64,000 bases of DNA, from the NCBI RefSeq assembly GCF_014649335.1, contig NZ_BMSV01000002.1, forward strand, positions 618,036 through 682,035, written 5' to 3'. The DNA comes from Streptomyces roseolilacinus (GTDB lineage: Bacteria; Actinomycetota; Actinomycetes; Streptomycetales; Streptomycetaceae). Every line of letters begins with the position of its first letter. Position 1 is the first letter of the stretch. The notes below the pieces were generated by a model. The model was not told where the DNA came from. It did not search any database and worked only from the letters and a program-made list of their open reading frames with translations. Below, piece after piece: positions 8,479 to 17,174 of this stretch. The position numbers and the translations under genes are program-made.

Positions 8479-9633
8479 ATGCACGTACCCCGTCCGCGCA
8501 CGGCACGGACCACCGGTCTCCTGGCCGCCGCCGCCGCGATGACCGTAGGCCTGCTCCCGGCCACCCCCGCCGTGGCGGTGACCGGACCGCAGGCCGCCGC
8601 CGGTGCGCACCCGTACGCGACGCGGCTGACCATCGGGGAGGAGCCGACGACCCGCGGCTGCACGGGCACCCTGGTCGACCGCTTCTGGGTGATGACCGCC
8701 GCGAGTTGCTTCGCCACCACCCCCGGCACCCCGGTCCCGGCCGGCAAACTCTCCTTCAAGGCCACCGCGACGCTCGGCGACGGCAAGACCGTCACCCTCA
8801 CCGAGATCGCCCCGCGCACCGACCGCGACATCGCCCTCGTGCGTCTGGCCGCCCCGGTCACCGGCACGCCCACCGCCTCGCTCGCCGGCGCGGCCCCGGC
8901 CGTCGGCGCCGACCTGACGGCGGCCGGGTTCGGGCGCACCAGGACGGTGTGGGTGCCGGACAGGCTCCACACCGGCGCCTTCACGGTCGACGCCTCCGAC
9001 GCCACCACCCTGCGCATCACCGGCAAGGGCACCGACGCCGTCTGCAAGGGCGACACCGGCGGCCCGCTGGTCAACGCGGCCGGCGAGGTCGTGGGAGTGA
9101 ACTCCCGGTCCTGGCAGGGCGGCTGCCTGGGGACGGACCCGGCCGAGACCCGCACCGGCGCCGTCTCCGCCCGCGCCGACGGCCTCGCGGCGTGGGTACG
9201 GCAGCAGAGCCTCACCACCGCCTCGATCCGCAACGCGCTCAGCGACCGCTGCCTGTACGTCCCCTGGCAGACGCCCGACAACGGCGCCGAGGCCCGGCAG
9301 GCCGACTGCGAGCCGCAGTACGCCGACCAGGTGTGGAAGCTGGAGCCGGTCACCGGCGGCGGCTACCAGGTCCGCAACACCTTCACCGACCGCTGCCTCG
9401 TGGTCTCGTGGCGCACGCCGGAGAACGGCGCGGTGGCGACGCAGTACGACTGCGAGCCGAAGTACACCGACCAGGTGTGGAAGCTGGAGCCGGTCACCGG
9501 CGGCGGTTACCAGATCCGCAACGTCTTCAGCGACCGCTGCCTGTACGTCCCCTGGCAGACGCCCGACAACGGCGCCCCGGCCCGGCAGGTCGAGTGCAAC
9601 CCGCAGTACGCCGACCAGGTGTGGAAGCTCTGA
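8479..9633 (+). CDS. Secreted trypsin-fold pseudoprotease with three C-terminal lectin-like repeats
   Basis: Protein of 384 residues with a signal peptide (about 1-33). Residues 40-235 follow the S1 trypsin pattern closely, but the triad is broken: the usual TAAHC is MTAASC (Ser76 replaces His), the Asp is kept (Asp117 in DRDIALVRL), and GDSGGP is GDTGGP (Thr193 replaces the nucleophile). Both catalytic bases were checked in the DNA. It should therefore be unable to cleave by the standard mechanism. Residues 250-384 are three 48-residue repeats, each with a DRCLxVxW core and ending DQVWKL, which resembles the QxW subdomains of a ricin-type beta-trefoil. A binding, decoy or inhibitor-capturing role outside the cell is plausible. 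A strong terminator follows. Confidence 0.85.
   Translation: MHVPRPRTARTTGLLAAAAAMTVGLLPATPAVAVTGPQAAAGAHPYATRLTIGEEPTTRGCTGTLVDRFWVMTAASCFATTPGTPVPAGKLSFKATATLGDGKTVTLTEIAPRTDRDIALVRLAAPVTGTPTASLAGAAPAVGADLTAAGFGRTRTVWVPDRLHTGAFTVDASDATTLRITGKGTDAVCKGDTGGPLVNAAGEVVGVNSRSWQGGCLGTDPAETRTGAVSARADGLAAWVRQQSLTTASIRNALSDRCLYVPWQTPDNGAEARQADCEPQYADQVWKLEPVTGGGYQVRNTFTDRCLVVSWRTPENGAVATQYDCEPKYTDQVWKLEPVTGGGYQIRNVFSDRCLYVPWQTPDNGAPARQVECNPQYADQVWKL
9226..9633 (+). repeat. Three tandem in-frame 144-base repeats (last one shortened)
   Basis: Copies begin at 9226, 9370 and 9514 and encode the lectin-like modules of the pseudoprotease. The first and third copies are nearly identical over long stretches (for example around 9252 and 9540), while the middle one is more diverged. 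This suggests recent duplication or gene conversion between the outer modules. Confidence 0.85.
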
Positions 9634-9672
9634 CGGCGGTCCGGGGACCGCACCCGGTCCGAGCGTCGACCA

Positions 9673-9717
9673 CGGAAGGCCGCCCTGCCCGCGACGAGCG
9701 GGCAGGGCGGCCTTCCG
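9673..9717 (+). terminator. Strong hairpin terminator
   Basis: A perfect 20-base stem (9673-9692 with 9698-9717) and a five-base loop lie 40 bases after the pseudoprotease stop. As is usual in Streptomyces, no long T tract follows. It should isolate this gene from the VOC gene downstream. Confidence 0.85.
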
Positions 9718-9813
9718 CCGTGTACGCGGCGGCTTCCGAGGGCCCTCCCTCCGCCAACGTACCTGCCCGTGAACGGAGATGAAGGGCGGGAACCCTCCTG
9801 CTATGGTGCGCCG

Positions 9814-10248
9814 ATGTCATCGATCAAGAAGTTCCAGGTCACCTTCGACTGCGCGGAACCCGAGCGCGTCGCTCGCTTCTGGTGCGAGGTGTTGGGGTAC
9901 GTCGTACCGCCGCCGCCGGAGGGGTTCGCCACGTGGGACGACTTCGACCGCTCGCTGCCGCCTGAGCGTCAGGGCGCGGCGTTCGTCTGCGTGGACCCCT
10001 CGGGCGTGGGACCGCGCATGTACTTCCAGCGCGTCCCCGAAGGCAAGGTCGTCAAGAACCGGGTGCACCTCGACGTGCGGGTCGGCACCGGGCTCGTGGG
10101 GGAGGAGCGCCTCGCCGTGCTCGAAGCCGAGTGCGCACGGCTGGTCGCGCTCGGCGCGGTACGTGTGCAACTGCTGCGCGCCGACGGCGTCAACGAGTCG
10201 TGCCTGGTGATGCAGGACGTCGAGGGCAACGAGTTCTGCCTCGACTGA
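9814..10248 (+). CDS. VOC (glyoxalase/bleomycin-resistance fold) family protein
   Basis: Protein of 144 residues of the vicinal oxygen chelate superfamily: opening KKFQVTFDCAEPERVARFWC, then the LGY turn, a central FVCVDPSGVGPRMYFQRVPEG strand pair, KNRVHLDVRV, and the closing MQDVEGNEFCLD, in which metal-binding His/Glu positions normally sit. Similar actinobacterial proteins are mostly uncharacterised. Activities in the superfamily include lyases, dioxygenases and drug-binding resistance proteins, and none can be chosen here. I took ATG 9814, which gives the family-typical MSSIKKFQ start; an upstream ATG at 9769 would add 15 unrelated residues. A small hairpin follows the stop. Confidence 0.85.
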   Translation: MSSIKKFQVTFDCAEPERVARFWCEVLGYVVPPPPEGFATWDDFDRSLPPERQGAAFVCVDPSGVGPRMYFQRVPEGKVVKNRVHLDVRVGTGLVGEERLAVLEAECARLVALGAVRVQLLRADGVNESCLVMQDVEGNEFCLD

Positions 10249-10265
10249 GCCGTCCGCCGGACGGC
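10249..10265 (+). terminator. Short hairpin directly after the VOC gene
   Basis: GCCGTCC-gcc-GGACGGC begins at the base after the stop codon. The seven-base GC-rich stem with a three-base loop could act as a terminator between this gene and the convergent LysR gene. Confidence 0.5.
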
Positions 10266-10462
10266 GGTGCGGGATGACCGGGCCGGCGCCCCGGCAGCCG
10301 CCGTCCGCGACGACCGCGGTCCGGCGGTCGGCGTCCTCCGTCCCGGACGGCTCCGACGCCGTGGTCACCCCGGCCGCCGCAGGACCACCTCCCGCGTGGC
10401 TGGCGGTCACGGGCCGCCCTCGGCCCGCGCCGCGGGTGCGGCGGGCACCACCGGGGGCACGG

Positions 10463-11425
10463 TCACCGGGGAGGACGGCTGGTGGTGTACGCCCGCGTCA
10501 CCCACCGCTGGAGGTGGGGCGCCTGGGCCAGCAGGTTGCGGTGGACGTGGACGGCGTGGTGGTGCAGGGCCTCGACCACGGGCGCGTCGACGGCTCCCGT
10601 GCGCCATATCAGTACGTGCCGCTGCCAGAGGGGGGCACCCGCCAGCGGCTTGACCAGCACTCCGTCGATGGGGCGCAGGGTCGGCTGGACCGCCGTCACG
10701 CCGAGCCCCTTGGCGATCATCAGCTGCAGCTGGTCCAGTACGTGGAACTCGTGCACGTCGACGGGGTGGAAGCCCGCCGTCCGGCACGCGTCGTAGAACG
10801 CGCCGGGCCACCCGACCCCGTCGTCGGAGGCGACGAACCAGGTCTCCTCGGACAGCTCCTCCAGAGGGACCTCGACACGGTGCGCCAGCGGATGGCCGGC
10901 CGGCATGGCCACGAAGATCGGCACGGTGTTGATGGCCCGGTGCACCAGCGCGGGGGAGTGCCGCAGGGGCAGCCCGGGGTAGTCGACACCGAGCGCGGCG
11001 TCGAGCTCTCCCGCCTCCAGCTGCGCGAGGAGGTCACCGGTCGCGTAGACGCTGCTGACGGAGACCGGGAGGTCGGGACTCGCGGTGCGCAGCGCGTCCA
11101 GCAGGAACGGCAGGACCGGCGTGTTGGTGACACCGAGCCGGAGGGGACGGACCCCTTCGGCCGGGGGACCCGCGGGCCGGCGGACGAGGGCGTCCGCGCG
11201 GGCGAGGATCTCGCGGGCCTGGCTGACGACCCGGGCGCCGTACGCCGTCAGCTCCACACCGGTGTGGCTGCGCACGAACAGCCCGTCTCCGAGGAGCCGC
11301 TCGATCCGCCGCAACTGCGTGCTCAGCGCGGGCTGGGTGAACCCCAGCGCGGCGGCGGCCCGGCCGACGCTCCCGAAGTCCGCGATCGCGCACAGCACCC
11401 GCAAGTGGCGTAGCTCCAGATCCAT
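10463..11425 (-). CDS. LysR family transcriptional regulator
   Basis: Protein of 320 residues. The LysR helix-turn-helix is at about 1-60: MDLELRHLRVLCAIADFGSV, AAAALGFTQPALSTQLRRIE, then GLFVRSHTGVELTAYG. The remainder is a type 2 periplasmic-binding-like effector domain (LRLGVTNTPVLPFLLDALR onward). I chose the ATG at 11423-11425 because MELRHLR-type starts are the rule; the frame extends to 11527 without support. It faces 908 bases of apparently gene-free DNA, so no divergent target is evident. The co-inducer is unknown. Confidence 0.92.
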   Translation of the reverse strand: MDLELRHLRVLCAIADFGSVGRAAAALGFTQPALSTQLRRIERLLGDGLFVRSHTGVELTAYGARVVSQAREILARADALVRRPAGPPAEGVRPLRLGVTNTPVLPFLLDALRTASPDLPVSVSSVYATGDLLAQLEAGELDAALGVDYPGLPLRHSPALVHRAINTVPIFVAMPAGHPLAHRVEVPLEELSEETWFVASDDGVGWPGAFYDACRTAGFHPVDVHEFHVLDQLQLMIAKGLGVTAVQPTLRPIDGVLVKPLAGAPLWQRHVLIWRTGAVDAPVVEALHHHAVHVHRNLLAQAPHLQRWVTRAYTTSRPPR

Positions 11426-12333
11426 TCGAACACCTCGCTGGGCGGCGGAAACGGAACCCATTATGCGGCTGGGCCCCGACGGCTGGCACGGGGGTGACGG
11501 CCGCACCCCGGACCGGACTCCGGGCACCCGGCGCCGTGCCGGGCCCGCAGGGCCGCCCCGCGTTATGCCCGGCGCCGTGGGGGTCCTATGCCCGATCCCG
11601 TTGTCCCGGGAGGGCTGCCGTGGAAGTGTCGCAGTGCGTCCTCGTCCCCGCGTGACGGATCCGGTGCACGGCCTCTTCCGGTTCCCCGCGCGCTCCGCAG
11701 TACGGCCGCCTCGGAAGGAGGATCAGTGCGCGATCTCCGCTCATGCGCGCCGCCCCGGCGGTGAGCCCTTCGGCGGGCCGGGGCCGCCGGGCGCTCGGAC
11801 GTCCCCCGGCGCCGGGGAAGCCGTGGGGCGCCTCGCCGGACGACGGGCTGCCCTCCCCGGGGCCGGCGCACGGGGAGCCGCTCGCCGGTGACCCGCCGCA
11901 CGCGCGGAGCGGTACGGCGAGGAAGGGCGCGGGCACGCGCCTGTCGGGACTCCCCGCCTGAAGGGGACGCCCACCTGGCGCCGTTCGGCAGGCGCGACCG
12001 GACGGGCCCCTTCCCGCCCCCGTACGCGGAGCCCTCGCACCCGCCGGAGAAGGGCCGCCGAGGCGGCCGCCCCGATGACGTGGGATGCGGGAGACGACGG
12101 GACGGCCCCCTCCCGTACGCCCCCGAAAAGCGCCGGAACGCACCGCGGCAGCGGCCGACGGGACCGCCGGGAGACCCGGGTACGACGCACGCCGGAGACC
12201 GGTGGGGCGGTGCCCCGGGGACCACGCGGTCCCCGGGCGGCCCGCTGCCCTCCCGCGCGTCGCGCGCGATCCCGGCGGTCGTCGACCGCCGGTACGAAAG
12301 CCCCCCGAGGGGGGAACACACGACGGAAAGGTG
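11426..12333. other. Long gene-poor intergenic region
   Basis: No convincing gene is seen in these 908 bases on either strand; the open frames have shadow-like composition. One detail: AAGGAGG at 11716-11722 is well placed before GTG 11727, which opens a frame of only 12 codons and overlaps an ATG at 11743 in another frame (72 codons, Pro/Gly-rich, unconvincing). This may be a leader or uORF for the aminopeptidase gene downstream, or chance. Confidence 0.4.
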
Positions 12334-13773
12334 ATGACCACCGTGCAGAGCGACGAGAACCGGGACCGGAAGAACGGCCTGTACCGGCGCGTGAGCGACG
12401 AACTCGCCGCCCACATGAGGCAGGGCTGGGCGGACACCGAACACAGCGACCTGCGGCCCGCCCCGCAGGCGGCGTACGCGGCACGCCGCCGGGCCGAGCT
12501 GTCCGCCCGGTTCCCCGGAGAGCTGCTGGTGATCCCGGCCGGCAACGCCAAGGTCCGCGCGAACGACACCCACTACCCCTTCCGCCCCTCCTCCGACTAC
12601 GCCTACCTGACCGGCGACCAGTCCCAGGACGCCGTGCTCGTCATGGAGCCGGACGAGGACGGCGGCCATCGGGCGACCGCCTACCTGCGCCCGCGCTCCG
12701 ACCGTGACAACGGCGAGTTCTGGCTCGACTACCACGGCGAGCTCTGGGACGGCCGCCGCAACAGCCTCACCGAGAACGAGCAGGTGCTCGGCCTTCCCTG
12801 CCGCGACGTGCGCACCCTGCCCGATCGGCTCGGCGGGGCCGCCGGCCGCGTCCGCCTCCTGCGGGGGTACGACGCGGGCGTCGAAGCCGCCCTCGACGGC
12901 AGGGCGACCACGGAGCACGACGACGAGTTCCGCGTGGCCCTGTCCGAGATGCGCCTGGTCAAGGACGAGTTCGAGATCGCCGACCTCCGGTTCGCCTGCG
13001 AGGCCACCGTGCGCGGCTTCGAAGACGTCGTCCGCGTGCTCGCCACCGGGGAGCCGACCCCCGAGCGCCTCATCGAGGGCACGTTCTTCACCCGCGCGCG
13101 CGTCGAGGGGAACGACGTGGGCTACGCGTCGATCTGCGCGGCGGGACCCCACGCCACGACCCTGCACTGGGTGCGCAACGACGGCGAGGCCCGCCCCGGT
13201 GAGCTGCTGCTGCTCGACGCGGGGGTGGAGACCCGCAACCTCTACACGGCGGACGTCACCCGCACCCTGCCGGTCGGCGGCCGCTTCAGCCCGCTCCAGC
13301 GCGAGGTCTACGAGGCGGTGTACGCGGCGCAGGAGGCCGGCATCGCCGCCGTGAGACCCGGCGCCGGCTACCGCGACTTCCACGAGGCCGCGCAGCGCGT
13401 CCTCGCGGAGCGGCTGGCCGCGTGGGGGTTCTTCGGCGACCGGCCGGTCGACGAGGCGTACGCGCTCGGCCTGCACCGCCGCTGGACGCTCGCCGGCACC
13501 GGCCACATGCTCGGCCTGGACGTCCACGACTGCTCCAAGGCGCGTACCGAGATGTACGTGGACGGCACGCTGAGGGCGGGAATGGTGCTCACCGTCGAAC
13601 CGGGCCTCTACTTCCAGGCCGACGACCTGACCGTCCCCGAGGAGTACCGCGGCATCGGCGTACGCGTCGAGGACGACCTCCTGGTCACCGAGGAGGGCAA
13701 CGAGAACCTCACCGCCGGCCTGCCCCGGCATCCGGACGAAGTGGAGGCGTGGATGGCGCGGCTGCGGGGCTGA
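12334..13773 (+). CDS. pepP: Xaa-Pro aminopeptidase (M24B, aminopeptidase P family)
   Basis: Cytoplasmic metalloaminopeptidase of 479 residues that removes the first residue from peptides with proline in second position. An aminopeptidase P N-terminal domain (about 45-190) contains RPSSDYAYLTG. The pita-bread domain (about 215-475) shows the metal ligands in order: the Asp in LLLLDAGVE, the Asp in TADVTRTLPVGG, the His in GTGHMLGLDVHD, the Glu in LTVEPGLYF and the Glu in GIGVRVEDD. Length and order match Streptomyces PepP proteins. I took ATG 12334, just after GACGGAAAGG; a GTG at 12331 is in frame. It stands alone between two long non-coding stretches. Its role is probably final digestion of proline-rich peptides, which suits the collagenase gene downstream. 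Confidence 0.93.
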   Translation: MTTVQSDENRDRKNGLYRRVSDELAAHMRQGWADTEHSDLRPAPQAAYAARRRAELSARFPGELLVIPAGNAKVRANDTHYPFRPSSDYAYLTGDQSQDAVLVMEPDEDGGHRATAYLRPRSDRDNGEFWLDYHGELWDGRRNSLTENEQVLGLPCRDVRTLPDRLGGAAGRVRLLRGYDAGVEAALDGRATTEHDDEFRVALSEMRLVKDEFEIADLRFACEATVRGFEDVVRVLATGEPTPERLIEGTFFTRARVEGNDVGYASICAAGPHATTLHWVRNDGEARPGELLLLDAGVETRNLYTADVTRTLPVGGRFSPLQREVYEAVYAAQEAGIAAVRPGAGYRDFHEAAQRVLAERLAAWGFFGDRPVDEAYALGLHRRWTLAGTGHMLGLDVHDCSKARTEMYVDGTLRAGMVLTVEPGLYFQADDLTVPEEYRGIGVRVEDDLLVTEEGNENLTAGLPRHPDEVEAWMARLRG

Positions 13774-14347
13774 ACGGCGCCGCGCCCCGGCGCCCGGCCG
13801 GTCGGTACGCGACCGCGGACCGGGCCGCCGGAGTGCGGCCGCCGGCGGGGCTTCGGCCCCCGCGACCGGCGGATCGGGTGGCCCCGGCCCTCGATCCGCC
13901 CGCCCGCGCGTGCCGTCGCCCCGCAGCGCGTCGTCCGGTCCCGGTGCACCGTCCCGCCCCGACGGGCGCCTGCGGCTTCGGGGAAGCGGGCCGGGCCTGG
14001 GGCGCCGTCCCCGGGGGACCGTACGGCGGGGGACCCTGACGACCGGTGATCCAGGAGTGCCGAACCCGCCACTGCGCCGGGCCCGCCGAGCGGGGAGGAC
14101 GCCACCCCGTCTCCTGCCGTGCTCCCGCCCATGAGGCCCTGGACGTCCGCGAGTTCGGTCAGATGTCTTCCCCACGTAACGTCACCTGTGAAATGTTACA
14201 TGGCACAAAGGTCGTGAGCATGTCACGTGCAGCCGCGCGGCGCCCCGTCCCGCCGTGGACGCGGACAGGAGCGCCGCACCGCCCCGCGACCCCGACCCCC
14301 CACCAGGGCCACCCCATCCCCATGGCCCGTCCCCCGGAGGAGACGCA
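13774..14347. other. Long upstream region of the collagenase gene
   Basis: No gene is seen in these 574 bases. From about 14160 composition becomes less GC-rich, and an inverted repeat GTAAC (14176-14180) / GTTAC (14195-14199) lies about 150 bases before the collagenase start. This is the likely promoter and operator area for that gene. Confidence 0.4.
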
Positions 14348-16930
14348 TTGAGAAGGACACTCGTTCGGCGATGCCTGGGCGCGGCGCTGCCGCTGGCCCT
14401 GGCCTGTTCCATGGGCGCGGGACTGCTCGCGCCGCAGGCGCAGGCCCGTACCGGCACCTCCCCGTCCGCCGCGCGCACCGTGGCAGGGGACACGCGGCAC
14501 GACGGCCCGGCCCCCGCCGGGCCGTCCGCCACCGGGCACGCCGACCACGTGGGCGAGGGCCGCCTGGAGGCGTCCCGGATACCGCCCCTGTCCGCGGACA
14601 GGGACGCGCTCAAGGAGCCCTACGGCAACCACACCGAGCCACCGGCCAGGCCCTCCGTGTCAGGGAGGACGACCGGCGGGGACACGGCCGGAGCCCGGTC
14701 GGCCGCCGGCTGCGACGTCGCGGACTTCACCGGCCGCACCGGCGGCGCACTGGTGCGCCAGATCCAGGCGTCCACCACCGACTGCGTCAACACCCTGTTC
14801 GGCCTGACCGGGAGCGACGCCCACCACGCCTTCCGCGAAGCGCAGATGGCCACCGTCGCCCACGCGGTGCGCGACGGCTCGGCCTCCTACCCCGGCAACG
14901 CCACCACCGGCATGCCGCAGCTGGTGCTCTACCTGCGCGCCGGCTACTACGTGCACTACTACCACCCCGACGCCGTGGGGCCCTACGGCAGCACCCTGGG
15001 GACCGCCCTCCGCGCCGGCCTCGACGCCTTCTTCGCCAGCCCGCGCTCCCGCGACGTCACCGACGCCAACGGCGAGACGCTCGCGGAGGCGGTCACCCTC
15101 ATCGACAGCGCCGAGGAGAACGCCCGCTACCTCCACGTCCTCAAGCGGCTCCTGTCGGGCTACGACTCCTCCTGGAACGCCCACCGGTGGATGCTCGTCG
15201 CCGTCAACAACGTCTACACCGTGACGTTCCGCGGCCACCAGGTGCCCGCGTTCGTCAGCGCCGTCCAGGCCGACCCGAGCCTGATCGACTCCCTGTACGG
15301 CTTCGCGACCCGCCACCTCGCCCTGCTGGGCACCGACCGGTCGTACCTCACGTCCAACGCCGGGCGGGAACTCGGCCGCTTCCTGCAGCACGCGGCCCTG
15401 CGCTCCAAGGTGCGTCCGCTGGCGGCCGGCCTGCTGGACAGGAGCTCGATCACGGGGGCGACCGCGCCGCTGTGGGTCGGCGTGGCCGAGATGACGGACC
15501 ACTACGACAAGGCCCACTGCTCCTCCTACGGCACCTGCGACCTGCAGTCCCAACTGGCCCGGGCGGTGCTGCCGGTGACCCACGCCTGCAGCCCCGGCAT
15601 CACCGTCAGGGCCCAGCAGATGACGTCGGGCGAGCTGTCCGCCACCTGCGCCGGCCTGCGCGGCCAGGACGCCTACTTCCACGACACCGTCCGTGACAGC
15701 GGGCCCGTCGCCGACGACCACAACAGCACGGTCGAGGTCGTGGCCTTCGACTCCAGCCGCGACTACCAGACCTACGCCGGCGCCATGTACGGCATCGACA
15801 CCAACAACGGCGGCATGTACCTCGAGGGCGACCCGGCGGCCGCCGGCAACCAGCCCCGCTTCATCGCCTACGAGGCCGAGTGGCTGCGCCCGGCGTTCCA
15901 CATCTGGAACCTCAACCACGAGTACACCCATTACCTCGACGGCCGGTTCGACATGTACGGCGACTTCACCGCCAACATCGCCACCCCGACCGTCTGGTGG
16001 ATCGAGGGCTTCGGGGAGTACGTCTCCTACTCCTACCGGGGCGTCCCCTACGACGCGGCCATGGCCGAGGCCGGACGCGGCACCTACGCCCTGAGCACCC
16101 TGTTCGACACCACGTACGACCACGACACCACACGTGTCTACCGCTGGGGCTACCTCGCCGTCCGGTACATGCTGGAAAACCACCGCGGCGACGTCGACAC
16201 GGTGCTCTCCCACTACCGCGCCGGCAGGTGGGACGCCGCCCGCGCCCACCTGACCGGCACCATCGGCACCCGCTACGACAGCGACTGGCGGGCATGGTTG
16301 GCGCGCTGCGCGGCAGGCGCCTGCGGCGGCACCACCCCTCCGGGCAACCAGGCCCCCACCGCCGCGTTCACCGACTCCGTCCAGGGCCTGCGGGTCGCCT
16401 TCACCGACCGGTCCACGGATCCCGACGGCTCCGTCGCGTCCCGGTCGTGGGACTTCGGCGACGGCACCTCCTCGACGGCCGCCCACCCGACCAAGACCTA
16501 CGCCACCGCCGGGACCTACACGGTCAAGCTGACCGTCACCGACGACAAGGGGGCGACCGCCACCGCCGGCAGGACCGTCACCGTCGGCGGCGGCACCGTC
16601 GTCGAGTGCACCGGAACCGACCCCCGGGAACTGGGCAGGAACTGCCGGCGGAGCGACCAGGCCGCTGCCACGGGCGACTACGCCTACCTCTACCTGTACG
16701 TCCCGCCCGGCACCACCCGGCTGACGGTCACCACCTCCGGCGGCACCGGCGACGCGGACCTGTACCACAGCGGCACCACCTGGCCCGGCACCACCGGCTA
16801 CACGCAGCGTGCGACCGGGGCGGGCAACCACCACACCCTCACCGTCACGAACCCGCAGGCGGGCGCCCACTTCATCAGTCTGCACGCCGTCGAAGGCTTC
16901 GCCGGAGTGACCGTCAGCACCAGCTACTGA
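14348..16930 (+). CDS. Secreted M9 family collagenase with PKD and PPC domains
   Basis: Extracellular zinc metalloprotease of 860 residues. I chose the TTG at 14348 because GGAGG lies seven bases upstream and RRTLVRRCLGAALPLALACS then forms a proper signal peptide. An activator-like helical region is followed by the peptidase domain with the zinc motif HEYTH at 524-528 and, downstream, WWIEGFGEYVSY, which supplies the third ligand. A PKD domain begins near residue 667 (NQAPTAAF, WDFGDGTSS). A C-terminal PPC domain (about 760-860) shows DADLYHSG and HFISLHAVEG. This order is typical of microbial collagenases, where PKD and PPC domains bind or swell collagen. Two hairpins follow the gene. Confidence 0.93.
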   Translation: MRRTLVRRCLGAALPLALACSMGAGLLAPQAQARTGTSPSAARTVAGDTRHDGPAPAGPSATGHADHVGEGRLEASRIPPLSADRDALKEPYGNHTEPPARPSVSGRTTGGDTAGARSAAGCDVADFTGRTGGALVRQIQASTTDCVNTLFGLTGSDAHHAFREAQMATVAHAVRDGSASYPGNATTGMPQLVLYLRAGYYVHYYHPDAVGPYGSTLGTALRAGLDAFFASPRSRDVTDANGETLAEAVTLIDSAEENARYLHVLKRLLSGYDSSWNAHRWMLVAVNNVYTVTFRGHQVPAFVSAVQADPSLIDSLYGFATRHLALLGTDRSYLTSNAGRELGRFLQHAALRSKVRPLAAGLLDRSSITGATAPLWVGVAEMTDHYDKAHCSSYGTCDLQSQLARAVLPVTHACSPGITVRAQQMTSGELSATCAGLRGQDAYFHDTVRDSGPVADDHNSTVEVVAFDSSRDYQTYAGAMYGIDTNNGGMYLEGDPAAAGNQPRFIAYEAEWLRPAFHIWNLNHEYTHYLDGRFDMYGDFTANIATPTVWWIEGFGEYVSYSYRGVPYDAAMAEAGRGTYALSTLFDTTYDHDTTRVYRWGYLAVRYMLENHRGDVDTVLSHYRAGRWDAARAHLTGTIGTRYDSDWRAWLARCAAGACGGTTPPGNQAPTAAFTDSVQGLRVAFTDRSTDPDGSVASRSWDFGDGTSSTAAHPTKTYATAGTYTVKLTVTDDKGATATAGRTVTVGGGTVVECTGTDPRELGRNCRRSDQAAATGDYAYLYLYVPPGTTRLTVTTSGGTGDADLYHSGTTWPGTTGYTQRATGAGNHHTLTVTNPQAGAHFISLHAVEGFAGVTVSTSY

Positions 16931-16965
16931 AAGCAGGAAGGCAGGAAGGCACACGGCACCGCACC

Positions 16966-17034
16966 GGCGGGGCCCGGGACGGCACGCACCTCCGTCCCGG
17001 GCCCCGCCGCGCGGCGTTTTGTCCGCCGCGCGGC
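16966..17034 (+). terminator. Tandem hairpin terminators after the collagenase gene
   Basis: The first stem pairs 16966-16982 with 16992-17008 perfectly (17 bases, nine-base loop). The second pairs 17006-17016 with 17024-17034 (11 bases) around a TTTTGTC loop. Together they should block read-through into the macro-domain gene. Confidence 0.8.
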
Positions 17035-17111
17035 GATCCGCCGCCGCACCGGCCGCCGGCAGTCCGTACGCGCACGTGCCACGGGCCCACCGCCCGCCGC
17101 CGGCACGGCCG

Positions 17112-17134
17112 TTGTCAGTGGTCACCACTAGCGT
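17112..17134 (+). promoter_or_regulatory. Promoter/operator region of the macro-ART pair
   Basis: TTGTCA (17112-17117) overlaps the dyad AGTGG-tca-CCACT (17117-17129), which runs into TAGCGT (17129-17134). The two hexamer-like boxes are too close for a standard promoter, so the dyad is the more secure signal, about 45 bases before the macro-domain ATG. Confidence 0.35.
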
Positions 17135-17174
17135 CAGGGGTGTTGAAGGGCCTTTACCCCGACGGGAGTGGACG

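Noticed and set aside
17112..17134. Standard -35/-10 promoter TTGTCA/TAGCGT for the macro-ART pair
   Set aside because: The boxes are only 11 bases apart. The area is listed as a dyad-containing control region instead.
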